A DNA stretch of 64,000 nt from Streptomyces sp. CMB-StM0423 (GTDB taxonomy: Bacteria; Actinomycetota; Actinomycetes; Streptomycetales; Streptomycetaceae), in the NCBI RefSeq assembly GCF_002847285.1, contig NZ_CP025407.1, positions 4,310,501 through 4,374,500 of the forward strand, read 5' to 3'. The notes under the pieces were generated by a model that saw only the letters and a program-made list of their open reading frames with translations, did no database searches and was not told the origin of the DNA. Both the position numbers and the translations under genes were made by a program. Positions 26,206 to 34,036 of this stretch are shown here, in pieces (position 1 is the first letter of the stretch; the number at the start of each line of letters is the position of its first letter).

Positions 26206-26235
26206 TCTGCCACGGGCGAATCTGCCCCGGGCAAA
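26206..26235. promoter_or_regulatory. Two abutting predicted PopR operators before the clpP pair
   Basis: Two 15-bp elements lie directly end to end: TCTGCCACGGGCGAA (26206-26220) and TCTGCCCCGGGCAAA (26221-26235). Both fit TCTGCC-N3-GGCRAA and end 75 bp before the clpP start. A perfect palindromic version, TCTGCCAACGGCAGA, lies upstream of the popR-like gene. I infer an activator binding site; PopR is known to activate the clpP3-clpP4 operon in Streptomyces. Confidence 0.65.
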
Positions 26236-26309
26236 GATCCCTCCCCTTCCGGCCGCCTCCCGCCGACCGTGGAAGCAGGAAAGCAGCACCCGTTCACGAG
26301 GGAGGCACG

Positions 26310-26957
26310 ATGACACCACCGGCCCGCACCACCCTGACACCGCGCGCGGAAGAAGAGGACGCACCGCCACCGTCGAGGTTCGACGACCACTTGGCCGCCC
26401 AACTCCTCGGCCAGCGCATCGTCCTCCTCGGCACCGAGGTCACCGACGCCTCCGCGAACCGCGTCTGCGCGCAGCTCCTCCTCCTCTCCGCCGAGGACCC
26501 GCGCACCGACATCGCGCTCTACGTCAACAGCCCCGGCGGCTCCGTCCACGCCGGCCTCGCCATCTACGACACGATGCGGCTGATCCCCAACGACGTGACC
26601 ACGCTCGCCATGGGCTTCGCCGCGAGCATGGGGCAGTTCCTGCTCACGGTCGGCACGAAGGGCAAGCGCTTCGCGCTGCCGCACGCGCGGATCATGATGC
26701 ACCAGCCCTCCGCGGGCATCGGCGGCAGCGCGGCCGACATCGAGATCCAGGCGGACAACCTCGCGTACAGCAAGACCCTCATGGAACGCCTCCTTGCCGA
26801 GCACACGGGCCAGGACCAGGCGACGATCTCGCGCGACGGCGACCGCGACCGGTGGTTCACGGCGGAGCAGGCGAAGGAGTACGGGATGGTGGACCAGGTC
26901 GTCGAGTCGCTCGCCGACATCCGCCCGGCAGGTTCGAAGCGACGGATGGGGCTGTGA
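26310..26957 (+). CDS. clpP: ATP-dependent Clp protease proteolytic subunit (ClpP3-like)
   Basis: A 215-residue ClpP with an intact triad: Ser106 (GFAASMGQF), His131 (RIMMHQPSAG) and Asp176 (ISRDGDRDRWF). The N-terminal extension of about 20 residues may be removed on maturation. ClpP forms the degradation chamber that works with Clp ATPases. Being the first gene of a clpP pair with a nearby popR-like gene identifies it as the conditional clpP3-clpP4-type locus of Streptomyces rather than the housekeeping clpP1-clpP2. GGGAGGCACG precedes the ATG. The stop is 2 bp before the start of the second clpP. Confidence 0.93.
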   Translation: MTPPARTTLTPRAEEEDAPPPSRFDDHLAAQLLGQRIVLLGTEVTDASANRVCAQLLLLSAEDPRTDIALYVNSPGGSVHAGLAIYDTMRLIPNDVTTLAMGFAASMGQFLLTVGTKGKRFALPHARIMMHQPSAGIGGSAADIEIQADNLAYSKTLMERLLAEHTGQDQATISRDGDRDRWFTAEQAKEYGMVDQVVESLADIRPAGSKRRMGL

Positions 26958-26959
26958 CC

Positions 26960-27556
26960 ATGAGCCAGTACACGATCCCGAACGTGGTCGAGCGCACGGC
27001 GCACGGCGAGCGCGCGTACGACATCTACAGCCGGCTGCTCTCGGAACGGATCATCTTCCTCGGCACCGAGATCGACGACGGCGTCGCGAACGTCGTCATC
27101 GCCCAGCTCCTCCACCTGGAGTCGGCGAGCCCCGGCAGCGAGATCTCGATCTACATCAACTCGCCCGGCGGCTCGTACACCTCGCTGATGGCGATCTACG
27201 ACACGATGACGTTCGTCGGCGCCCCCATCTCCACGTACTGCGTCGGCCAGGCGGCATCCACCGCGGCGGTGCTCCTCGCGGGCGGGGAGAAGGGCCGCCG
27301 CTTCGTACTGGAACACGCGCGGGTCCTGCTGGGCCAGCCGGCGAGCGGCGTGCGGCGCGGGACTGTGTCGGACCTGAGCCTGGAGGCGAAGGAGATCCTG
27401 CGGATCCGGACGCAGATGGAGGAGGTGCTGGCACGGCACACGGGCCACGAGGTGGCGACGCTGCGGGCGGACACGGACAGGGACAAGGTGTTCACGGCGC
27501 AGGATGCGGTGGCCTACGGTCTGGCGGACCAGGTGATCAGCAAACGCCACCTGTGA
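26960..27556 (+). CDS. clpP: ClpP paralogue with a missing catalytic histidine (ClpP4-like)
   Basis: A 198-residue ClpP-fold protein, second gene of the pair and almost contiguous with the first. The nucleophile Ser100 (GQAASTAAVLL) and the acidic residue Asp171 (RADTDRDKVF) are present. The catalytic His is replaced by Gly125 (HARVLLGQPASG), where the partner has RIMMHQPSAG. By analogy with ClpR subunits it is probably catalytically weak or inactive and serves as the second ring or a mixed-ring subunit. Length and fold motifs are otherwise complete, so the gene is not decayed. Confidence 0.92.
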   Translation: MSQYTIPNVVERTAHGERAYDIYSRLLSERIIFLGTEIDDGVANVVIAQLLHLESASPGSEISIYINSPGGSYTSLMAIYDTMTFVGAPISTYCVGQAASTAAVLLAGGEKGRRFVLEHARVLLGQPASGVRRGTVSDLSLEAKEILRIRTQMEEVLARHTGHEVATLRADTDRDKVFTAQDAVAYGLADQVISKRHL

Positions 27557-27700
27557 GGTTCCGGCACACCCGGCCTCGTCGATCCCCGGGAACAGCGTTT
27601 GGCAACCGGTTCGGAGCCAGTCGGTGATCATCTGGCTCACGGATCCGGATGAGAACGACGGCACCGTCGTGTCCACGAACGTGGGACGGCCGGCCTCTCG

Positions 27701-28252
27701 TCAGAGCGGCCGGCCGTCGAAGGGGCCGCCGGATCCGGGCTCGAAGGTGGTGCCGAGGTCGTACCGCGCGATTCCGAAAGGTTCAAAATCGGCATCGGCA
27801 AGGACGCGGTAGAGGAACTCAGAGGTGGACATGTCGTACCGGTCCCATGCGCCGCCGTCATGGGACCGCGCAAGGACGGGGTAATCGCCCGGCCGCTCGG
27901 CATCGATCAGCCAGAAGTACTCGTCGGCCCACTCGGTGGAGCCCCACTCGACCAGCCCCTTGCCGCCCGGCGCGTAGATCGCATAGGGATCGACGGCAGA
28001 GACGTCTCCGAGCTTGCTGTCCTGGTCGACCGACAGAGAAGCCCGCCACTGTGTCAGGAAGTCGAACGAGACGCCCTCGTCGCGCCCCAGAAAGTAGACG
28101 GAATCACTGAAGACGCCGCCGCCGAACGCCTCGTAGAGCTCCTTGTAGTCCGCCGGCAGCGGGACTCCCAGCTCTCCCTCGATTGCCGTCCAGTCGGTGG
28201 AGATCCCGAGTGGCTCCCACCCGGTCGCTTCGATCACTCGCTGAACCCACAT
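27701..28252 (-). CDS. SMI1/KNR4 (SUKH) family protein
   Basis: A 183-residue protein with the SUKH fold signature: TDWTAIEGELGVPLPADYKE, then LYEAFGGGVF, and a later Trp/Asp-rich portion EYFWLIDAERPGDYPVLA. In bacteria SUKH proteins are often immunity proteins against polymorphic toxins. No toxin gene is adjacent here, so this may be an orphan immunity gene or a regulatory member. It lies between the clpP pair and popR on the opposite strand to clpP. The 144 bp between its end and the clpP4-like gene has no clear gene. Confidence 0.82.
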   Translation of the reverse strand: MWVQRVIEATGWEPLGISTDWTAIEGELGVPLPADYKELYEAFGGGVFSDSVYFLGRDEGVSFDFLTQWRASLSVDQDSKLGDVSAVDPYAIYAPGGKGLVEWGSTEWADEYFWLIDAERPGDYPVLARSHDGGAWDRYDMSTSEFLYRVLADADFEPFGIARYDLGTTFEPGSGGPFDGRPL

Positions 28253-28392
28253 ACGGCAATCCTGTAGCCCCAGCCTTCGTTCCGATGTCCCTTGACACCC
28301 TCATCTGTCCGTCAAGCTCGGCAGCTATGGCAGCGCAGAGGCGGGGCGAGTGAAGATCCTGGTCCAGCCGCTGTGCCGCCGCTTCAGGTGGA

Positions 28393-28800
28393 TCAGGCGG
28401 CGAGCCGCACGTCGCCGGGGCGCGAACGGGCGCTGGGCAGCTCGGTGACGGAGGACAGCCCGGCGGGCCGTTCCCGGTCCCGGATGGCGGAGAGGCGGAC
28501 GATCTCGCCGTGCACGAGCACGAGCAGGTCGGCCAGCCGCAGCCCGAGCGCCTGCGCGGCGGCGGCGAGGACCTCGGACGAGGCTTCCTTCAGCCCGCGT
28601 TCGACCTCGGAGAGGTACGGCATGGAGATCCGCGCGGCGTCGGCGACGTCCTTCAACGTCCGCTCCTGAGCCAGCCGCTCCCGCCGCAGCACACCCCCGA
28701 CGACCTGCCGCCACAGCGGCTCGCGCCCATCGTCCGCCTCGGGCGCGGGGGGACGCAGGGGGAGGACGCGGGCGGGGCGGTTCGGCGCGTGGTGGGTCAC
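28393..28800 (-). CDS. popR: PopR/ClgR-like XRE transcriptional regulator
   Basis: A 135-residue DNA-binding protein with an XRE helix-turn-helix (RTLKDVADAARISMPYLSEV, then ERGLKEASSEVLAAAAQALG). This closely resembles ClgR and PopR, which activate clp genes in Streptomyces. It ends in ...RLAA, fitting the C-terminal alanine degron by which ClgR and PopR are recognised by Clp proteases. It sits 0.8 kb downstream of the clpP pair, and its upstream region has a perfect copy of the motif found before clpP. PopR rather than ClgR is inferred from linkage to the clpP3-clpP4-like pair. Confidence 0.8.
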   Translation of the reverse strand: MTHHAPNRPARVLPLRPPAPEADDGREPLWRQVVGGVLRRERLAQERTLKDVADAARISMPYLSEVERGLKEASSEVLAAAAQALGLRLADLLVLVHGEIVRLSAIRDRERPAGLSSVTELPSARSRPGDVRLAA

Positions 28801-28841
28801 GTTCTCAGCCTAGGCGGGTGGGGCGAGGAGGGAAGGGGTGG

Positions 28842-28866
28842 GCGATCTGCCAACGGCAGAATCGCC
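28842..28866. promoter_or_regulatory. Perfect palindromic operator upstream of popR
   Basis: TCTGCCAACGGCAGA (28846-28860) is a perfect inverted repeat with a 3-bp centre, flanked by GCGA and ATCGC, which extend the symmetry. It lies about 45 bp upstream of the popR start. The half-sites match the two boxes before clpP, suggesting self-regulation as well as clpP control. Confidence 0.65.
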
Positions 28867-28978
28867 GAAGGCGAACGGAGGGGGAGGCCCCGTACAGAAG
28901 AACCCGGAGGACCCCGCCGGCCCGCGACCCCGCCCCCCAGGCCGCGACTCCCCCAGCCGCGTTTTCCCCACCCCTGAC

Positions 28979-29578
28979 TCACTGCCGCCCCTGAGCCTCC
29001 CGGGCCGCGTCCTCGACCCGCCGCCGGTAGGACTCCCACCAGGCGCGATCGCCGTCCGGCATGTTGTCGTTGCCCTGCCGCATCCCGGCGGCGCCGTCGA
29101 CCAGCTCGCGGACGATGTCGGCGTGCCCGGCGTGCCGCTGGGTCTCGGCGAGCATGTGGACGAGCACGCGGTGCAGCGACACCTCGGCCCGGTCGTCGGG
29201 CCAGTACGGTACGCGCCCGAGGTCGTCCAGGGCGAACGCCGCGATGGTGGCGTCGGAGTGCGCGCAGGCGCGCTCGTAGAGATGGACGATGTCCTCGCGG
29301 GACTCGTCGGCGGTGGCCCACATGTCGACGTTGGGCACCTCGGCGCCGGGGCCGTCGAGCCAGGGCACGGACTCGCCGAAGGGGCGCCCGAAGGTGTCGC
29401 CGAAGTACGCGGTCTCGCAGCCGATCAGGTGCTTGACGAGCCCGAGCAGGTTGGTGGCGGTCGGCGTCAGCGGACGCCGTGCCTCGTACTCGGACAGCCC
29501 TTCGAGCTTCCACAGCAGCGCTTCTCGGGCGGCCTGCAGATAGCGGTGGAGGTCCGCCTTGGGATCGGTGTCGGCCAT
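28979..29578 (-). CDS. DinB/DUF664 family protein
   Basis: A 199-residue four-helix-bundle protein of the DinB-like superfamily (DUF664). Characteristic sequence includes TATNLLGLVKHLIGCETAYF, with the first metal-ligand His, and LHRVLVHMLAETQRHAGHAD, with the later histidines. Such proteins bind a divalent metal, and some are thiol-dependent transferases or isomerases using mycothiol. The substrate is unknown. The ATG at 29578 (MADTDPK) is used; an in-frame ATG four codons upstream is equally possible. Confidence 0.85.
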   Translation of the reverse strand: MADTDPKADLHRYLQAAREALLWKLEGLSEYEARRPLTPTATNLLGLVKHLIGCETAYFGDTFGRPFGESVPWLDGPGAEVPNVDMWATADESREDIVHLYERACAHSDATIAAFALDDLGRVPYWPDDRAEVSLHRVLVHMLAETQRHAGHADIVRELVDGAAGMRQGNDNMPDGDRAWWESYRRRVEDAAREAQGRQ

Positions 29579-29673
29579 GCCCACCAGCATCGCACTGCAC
29601 CACCGCACCAGGGGATGACCACCACCCGCCCGCGCCGGGGAGGCCGGGCGGCGGCGCCCGTAGGATCGCGGGC

Positions 29674-29697
29674 ATGTACTTCTTCCACCTGCGCTAG
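29674..29697 (+). CDS. Eight-codon ORF, possible leader peptide MYFFHLR
   Basis: ATG 29674 opens a seven-residue peptide, MYFFHLR, rich in Tyr, Phe and His, ending at TAG 29695-29697. A strong hairpin begins five bases later, and a truncated methyltransferase gene follows at 29790. The arrangement looks like an attenuator leader in which ribosome stalling on aromatic codons affects RNA folding. No good ribosome site other than GGATCGCGGGC is seen. This is inference; the peptide could be chance. Confidence 0.35.
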   Translation: MYFFHLR

Positions 29698-29701
29698 GCG
29701 C

Positions 29702-29734
29702 CGTCGGCGAGGCGAGGATCCCCCGTCGCCGACG
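29702..29734 (+). promoter_or_regulatory. Hairpin after the putative leader peptide
   Basis: A perfect 9-bp stem (CGTCGGCGA at 29702-29710 with TCGCCGACG at 29726-29734) surrounds a 15-nt loop containing GAGG. It lies between the eight-codon ORF and the truncated methyltransferase gene and may be a terminator or antiterminator arm. Confidence 0.45.
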
Positions 29735-29789
29735 AGGCGGGTCGGCGTGGCGAGGTCCCGGGCCTTGGCGTGGGAGAAGAACAGTCATC

Positions 29790-30267
29790 ATGCGCGACGA
29801 CGCACACTTCGTCGCTCGGTGCGCCCGCGGTCTGGAACCGCAGTTGGCGGCCGAGCTCCTGCCACGCGAACTGGGCAGCATCACCGCGATCGGACACCGC
29901 TCCGTTTATGTCAGGGCCTGGCGCCCGTACGACACGGGGGTGACGGGGCTGCGGACGGCGGACGACGTGTTTCTGCTGGCGGCGAGAGGCAGGGACGTAG
30001 GACCGAGGAGATCAGCCGTCCCGGCACTGACGAAACTGGCAGGAGGCGCGGACCCGGACAGACTGCTGGACCACCGCAACACCCTGCTGGGGAACACCGT
30101 CGACCCCCCGGGGGGCGGAGGTATCCGCATCATTCCTGGGGCGGCGGAGCTTCAACAGGTATGACGCGGAGGACGCGGTCGGCAACGCACTGGCGGCGCG
30201 TCTGAAGGTGCCGTACCACCCGCGCCGCACGAAGGGTGCACCCCCACCGGCGCCCGGACGGCGCTGA
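29790..30267 (+). pseudogene. Truncated THUMP/RNA methyltransferase-like gene
   Basis: The N-terminal frame (HFVARCARGLEPQLAAELLP, GHRSVYVRAW, LRTADDVFLLAARG) matches the THUMP-type N-terminal domain of RlmL/TrmN-like RNA methyltransferases. Near 30125 the frame shifts by one base and continues as VSASFLGRRSFNRYDAEDAV, then GNALAARLKVPYHPRRTKGA, a conserved stretch just before the Rossmann methyltransferase domain. The gene then stops at 30265, with the whole catalytic domain absent. Frameshift plus 3' loss indicate a pseudogene. GAGAAGAAC precedes the start. Confidence 0.7.
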
Positions 30268-30344
30268 ACAACGCCGTCCGGGCATGGGCTCCGACCCCCT
30301 GCGGATCCGCGAGCGAGCCACGAACCACGCCGGTGGCTGCCGGT

Positions 30345-31436
30345 TCAGCCGGTCTTGACGGGGGTCAGGGTGAATCCGTCGTTGGGCTTGCCCGCGAGGA
30401 GGTCGGCCAGCCCGCCGCTGAGGGCGTAGGTCGTGCCGCCCGGTCCCGCGGTCACGTCGTTGGTGACGGGATCCTTGACGGTGTCGGTGACCGTCACCGT
30501 GGCTTCCTTCCAGCCGTCGCTGGGCTCGATGTGCTGGATCTGGGCGGGCTTGCCGGACAGGAGACCGCTGCTGACCGCCGTGATCGAGCCGTCCTTCAGG
30601 AGCCGCATGCCGGCCGCGGGGGACGCCAGCGGCGCGGAGAGCTTCACCGGCTGCGCCTTTTCTGGGTGCTGGACGGGTACCCGTACCAGGGAGCCGTCGG
30701 CCATGGCGATGATCAGCAGGTTTCCCTGCACCCATTCCACCGCCGACATGCCGACGTCATCCAGGAAGTCAGGAATGTCAAGCTTGCCCTGGAGCAGGTC
30801 GCTCTGGAGGAAGACCGAGGCGCGGCCCTCGGTGTCGATGCGGTACACCGTCGGGGTCAGCTCATCGACGGCGTAGACGGTGCCGTCGGGCGCCACCGTC
30901 AGGTCGGAGATCAGGTGCTGCTTGCCGTCGAGGGTGATCGCCGTCAGATCGGTGCACCACTCCTGCTTCCCGGTGGCCAGGTCGTAGCTGCCCACGCCGG
31001 CGACGCGGAAGGGGGCGTCCTTGCGGGAACGGTCGGCGGTGCCGTAGTCCACATTGCTGACCAGGACGCGGCCCCGCTCGCGGTCGACGTGGACGGCCTG
31101 CGCGGAGACGAGTTCCGGGTCGTCGATGAAGGTGCGTACCTTTCCGTCCGGACTGACGGCGAAGACCTTGCCCTGCTTCAGCGAGCCGGCGAAGAACGTC
31201 TTCGACCGGGCGTCGAAGTCCAGCGAGTGCGGGAACACGTTCGGGCCGTCGGCCTTGATGGGGAGGGGCGTCTTCTCCTTGCTCTGCTCGCTACCGGATC
31301 GCTCGGAGCCGGAACTCGATACGGAGGCGGAGGCAGAAGCGCCGGAGGTGCCGTTCGCGGCCAGTGCCGTCCCGGTGGCCGCGGCAGCGACAAGTGCGGC
31401 ACCCGCGATGGCGATCTTCAGCTTGGTCTTCTTCAT
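30345..31436 (-). CDS. Secreted SMP-30/gluconolactonase-like beta-propeller protein
   Basis: A 363-residue exported protein. The signal peptide is MKKTKLKIAIAGAALVAAAA, with likely cleavage near TALAA, followed by a Ser/Gly-rich linker. The rest has repeated beta-propeller blades of the SMP-30/NHL type (FPHSLDFDARSKTFFAGSLK, VFAVSPDGKVRTF, DLTVAPDGTVYAVDELTPTV). Enzymatic residues cannot be assigned confidently; the family includes lactonases and many proteins of unknown activity. AAGGACG precedes the ATG. It is adjacent to a decayed gene fragment and lies in the degraded region left of the AICE. Confidence 0.82.
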   Translation of the reverse strand: MKKTKLKIAIAGAALVAAAATGTALAANGTSGASASASVSSSGSERSGSEQSKEKTPLPIKADGPNVFPHSLDFDARSKTFFAGSLKQGKVFAVSPDGKVRTFIDDPELVSAQAVHVDRERGRVLVSNVDYGTADRSRKDAPFRVAGVGSYDLATGKQEWCTDLTAITLDGKQHLISDLTVAPDGTVYAVDELTPTVYRIDTEGRASVFLQSDLLQGKLDIPDFLDDVGMSAVEWVQGNLLIIAMADGSLVRVPVQHPEKAQPVKLSAPLASPAAGMRLLKDGSITAVSSGLLSGKPAQIQHIEPSDGWKEATVTVTDTVKDPVTNDVTAGPGGTTYALSGGLADLLAGKPNDGFTLTPVKTG

Positions 31437-31539
31437 CGTCCTTGTTTCCTCGGGAGAGTCGGAGTCGGTAGGTACGTGCGAGAGCTGTCCGGGGGCACCC
31501 GGTGATACGGCGTCCGAGCAGGGCGGCCGGCCGGTTGAG

Positions 31540-31691
31540 CGCGGGGGCGCCTTCCGGAGCGTTCCGGGACGGGGGAACTCGGTCCCACGCTCGACCGTGG
31601 CGTCGTCGAACAGGGTTCTCCGGCCGATGACTTGGGCCAGATCCCAGCCGTGCACCAGGTCACCGGCTGGCAGGAAGGCGTGCGTGACCAG
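31540..31691 (-). pseudogene. Remnant of a maleylpyruvate isomerase-like (TIGR03086) gene
   Basis: A short open stretch on the minus strand encodes LVTHAFLPAGDLVHGWDLAQ followed by VIGRRTLFDDATVERGTEFP. This matches the His-containing HGWDLA motif region of mycothiol-dependent maleylpyruvate isomerase-like proteins. No start, N-terminal domain or intact C-terminus is present in this frame, so it is a leftover fragment upstream of the beta-propeller gene. Confidence 0.55.
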
Positions 31692-31760
31692 ACCCCCGCG
31701 GCACTTTCTGCCGGCCTCGGGCCAGGGACTGCCGAGTGGTGTTCAGGGGTGACGCTCTGA

Positions 31761-31800
31761 GCGGACTGCGGACTGCGGACTGCGGACTGCGGACTGCGGA
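31761..31800. repeat. 7-bp tandem repeat
   Basis: GCGGACT is repeated five times head to tail, with a partial sixth unit, 25 bp from the 3' end of the XRE regulator gene. The period is not a multiple of three and it lies outside genes. Confidence 0.85.
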
Positions 31801-31823
31801 GCGAGTGCGGCCGGTCGGCCGAA

Positions 31824-32753
31824 TCAGGAGTGCAGGGGAGGAACGGTGCGTGCGCGGGTGCCGGCGGCGGGGCGGGTGGTGTCCGGTCTGTCCGCGGCGG
31901 ACTGGAGGGTCTGGTTGAGCAACTGCAGGGCCGCCTGAGCGGCGGAGCCCGGCGCAGCCGTCGTCACCACCACCCGCAGCCCCTGCTGACGGGGAACGGA
32001 CAATGAGTGCTGGAGCACGTCCAGCTCCCCGATCATCGGATGGCGCATCCGGTACTCGGCCATGTCCCAGGCGCGCACCCGCTGCTCGGCCCACAGCGTG
32101 GCGAACTCCGGGCTGTGCATGGTCAACTCGCCTATGAGGGACGCCAGATGCGGGTCGTTCGGATATTCGCCGACCGCCTGCCGCAGCTTGCCCACCACGT
32201 CCCGTGCCTTTCTGGGCCAGTCCACGTACAGGTCGCGGGTGTGGGCGTCCAGAAACACCAGCCGGGCGGTGTTGGGCCGCGTGGCGGCCTGATCCGGACT
32301 GTCCGGGGCCACATGCCCGGCGAACAACGCATGCCCGGCGCGGTTCCACATCAGGATGTCCGAGCGCCGGCCGAGGACGACCACGGGTGAGTCCCCGAAG
32401 GAATCCACCAGTTGACGCACCGCCGCCGTGACACGCTCGGCCGGGAGCCGGCGGCGGCTCTGCCGGACGTCACCGGACAAGGTGTGCAGGTGGCGCCGCT
32501 CCGCGTCGTCCAGCCGCAGAGCGGTGGCCAGCGCGTCGAGGACCTGCGGCGAAGCGTTGAGCGACAGCCCCTGTTCCAGCCGGATGTAGTAGGCCACGCT
32601 GACACCGGCCAACTGGGCCAGCTCCTCACGCCGCAGCCCCGGCACCCGCCGCCGGTCACCGTAGTCCGGCAACCCCACGTCCGTCGGCTTCAACTGCGCC
32701 CGGCGCGTGGACAAGAACTCACCGAGAGACGTGCCGTGCGTTCTGTCGTTCAT
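31824..32753 (-). CDS. XRE-family regulator with MmyB-like ligand-binding domain
   Basis: A 309-residue transcription factor. Residues about 30-95 form the helix-turn-helix (VPGLRREELAQLAGVSVAYY, then IRLEQGLSLNASPQVLDALA). The C-terminal part is the MmyB-like PAS-fold domain (VVVLGRRSDILMWNRAGHAL, WAEQRVRAWDMAEYRMRHPM), common in Streptomyces and thought to bind small hydrophobic ligands. Such regulators often control an adjacent oxidoreductase, but none is intact here. It could once have controlled the decayed gene next to it. ATG 32753 gives MNDRTHG, the typical start. Confidence 0.9.
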   Translation of the reverse strand: MNDRTHGTSLGEFLSTRRAQLKPTDVGLPDYGDRRRVPGLRREELAQLAGVSVAYYIRLEQGLSLNASPQVLDALATALRLDDAERRHLHTLSGDVRQSRRRLPAERVTAAVRQLVDSFGDSPVVVLGRRSDILMWNRAGHALFAGHVAPDSPDQAATRPNTARLVFLDAHTRDLYVDWPRKARDVVGKLRQAVGEYPNDPHLASLIGELTMHSPEFATLWAEQRVRAWDMAEYRMRHPMIGELDVLQHSLSVPRQQGLRVVVTTAAPGSAAQAALQLLNQTLQSAADRPDTTRPAAGTRARTVPPLHS

Positions 32754-32867
32754 GCGATCGAGGGTAGGCAGACTCTCCAGACCTAGCCTGCCCCTGGGAG
32801 TAGCAGACACCAACCCGGTCGCGGACACGCATGCCGCCTCGGGCGTCGTCGTCCCGCGGCACCGCGG

Positions 32868-33294
32868 CACCGCGCGCATCCGAGATCAAGTCCGGCAGCA
32901 CCTGCATCACCGTGTCGAACTCCGCGGAGTGGTACTGCGTCCAGCCCTCCGCGATCTGATCGCGCAGCCCGTCCAGGGAGAAGGCGGTTCTCTTCGCTCC
33001 GGCTCTTGCTTCCAGAGCGCCGACATGACGGCGCGGCGTACGGCGCTACGAATCGCGGGCCGTCGCTCTCGCCGGTGGACGCAACCGCAGGCGGCTTGCC
33101 CAGGAGCGTCGTCAGTTCCACCCCGAAACGTTCTCCAGCGCGCGCAGTGTAGGGAAACGTGCTGAGTGCTTCCGCCCCAGCTCAAGATGGCGGATCACAT
33201 CAACGGACACACAGAGCGCTCGGCCAACTCCTCTTGCGTGAGGGACGCCGGCCGGCGGAGGCAACGGAGAGCCGTCCAGGTCGTCGTTTGCCAC
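32868..33294 (-). pseudogene. Multiply frameshifted XRE-family regulator gene
   Basis: Pieces of one XRE regulator can be read on the minus strand in successive frames: SLTQEELAERS, VSVDVIRHLELGRKHSARFP with TLRALENVSG, ELTTLLGKPPAVASTGESDG with PRFVA, RRAVMSALWK, and DQIAEGWTQYHSAEFDTVMQ with VLPDLISDARG. In order they rebuild the helix-turn-helix and part of the C-terminal domain of a Streptomyces regulator, but at least three frameshifts separate them. It ends next to the AICE left boundary, so the chromosomal side of the insertion is decayed. Confidence 0.75.
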
Positions 33295-33331
33295 GCTGTC
33301 ACGGTACGCCCGGCCGGAGCCGCGGTGAGCA

Positions 33332-33431
33332 CTGCTGTACGGGCATGAGAAAAGCCCCGCAGATGTTGTCTGCGGGGCTTCTGCCTGTGCGCGCTCGGCA
33401 GGATTCGAACCTGCAACCTTCTGATCCGTAG
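33332..33431. repeat. Left attachment-site repeat (attL) of the AICE
   Basis: 100 bp match 45494-45593 with only two mismatches. It holds a terminator hairpin (11-bp stem, 33353-33379) and the 3' portion of tRNA-Arg(ACG) up to the anticodon loop. The last 48 bp (33384-33431) are identical in both copies and probably represent the core used by the integrase. After 33431 the sequence departs from the tRNA, which marks the element boundary. Confidence 0.93.
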
Positions 33432-33586
33432 CTCAAGCCAGCCTGGTCACCTGAGGTCATACGGGTAGCTGCACGGTCTCTGGCGGACACTGCTGGGCGC
33501 GTGACGTTGCTGTGGTTGCTGTACTCCGCTGCTGTACTGCTGACCGGGAGAGAGAACCCAGTCAAAGAGGATCTTCAGGGGGGCGC

Positions 33587-34036
33587 ATGCAGTGGTCGAC
33601 GCTTCTGGCGACAGCCGTGGGCACGGTGCTTGGTGTTGTAGCGACCTTGGTTGCCGATCACGCCCGCTGGCGGCGCGAGAGATCGGAGCGAGATCGCGAT
33701 GCGCTACGCACAGCCTTCATGGAGTACCTGACGGCTCTCTCGGCAGCCAGGGATGCGTTCTCCCAGGCGGCACCTTCCCCGCAACAGGTGGGCAAGGGAC
33801 ACGTAGCGATGGGCGAGCACGGAGTCTACGCGGCACAGCAGCAACTGGAGCTCGTGGCCGAACGGACGCTTGTCGACAAGGCGCATCACGCCACGCTCTC
33901 AGTACTCGACTTCTACGACGTGGTCGTTGCCGGCCACGACTCGGACTCCCGGGACTACCTTCGTGCTTGGCGATCCGCCCGCCAGTCGCGGACAGCACTG
34001 ATCGAGGAGATGCGGAAGGCGCTACAGCGAACGTAA
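33587..34036 (+). CDS. Membrane-anchored hypothetical protein
   Basis: A 149-residue protein, first gene inside the left end of the AICE. An N-terminal transmembrane helix (TLLATAVGTVLGVVATLVAD) is followed by a charged, mostly helical cytoplasmic region (ARWRRERSERDRDALRTAFM and later long helices). No catalytic motif is visible. The start is the ATG that places the hydrophobic segment at the N-terminus; CAGGGGGG lies upstream. The role is unknown. Position and orientation would allow association with the nuclease-like cassette, but 540 bp separate them. Confidence 0.7.
   Translation: MQWSTLLATAVGTVLGVVATLVADHARWRRERSERDRDALRTAFMEYLTALSAARDAFSQAAPSPQQVGKGHVAMGEHGVYAAQQQLELVAERTLVDKAHHATLSVLDFYDVVVAGHDSDSRDYLRAWRSARQSRTALIEEMRKALQRT

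Noticed and set aside
27557..27700. Minus-strand stretch SQMITDWLRTGCQTLFPGID
   Set aside because: Short, without a start or family match, and partly antisense to the clpP-like gene. It could be a remnant, but the support is too weak to annotate.
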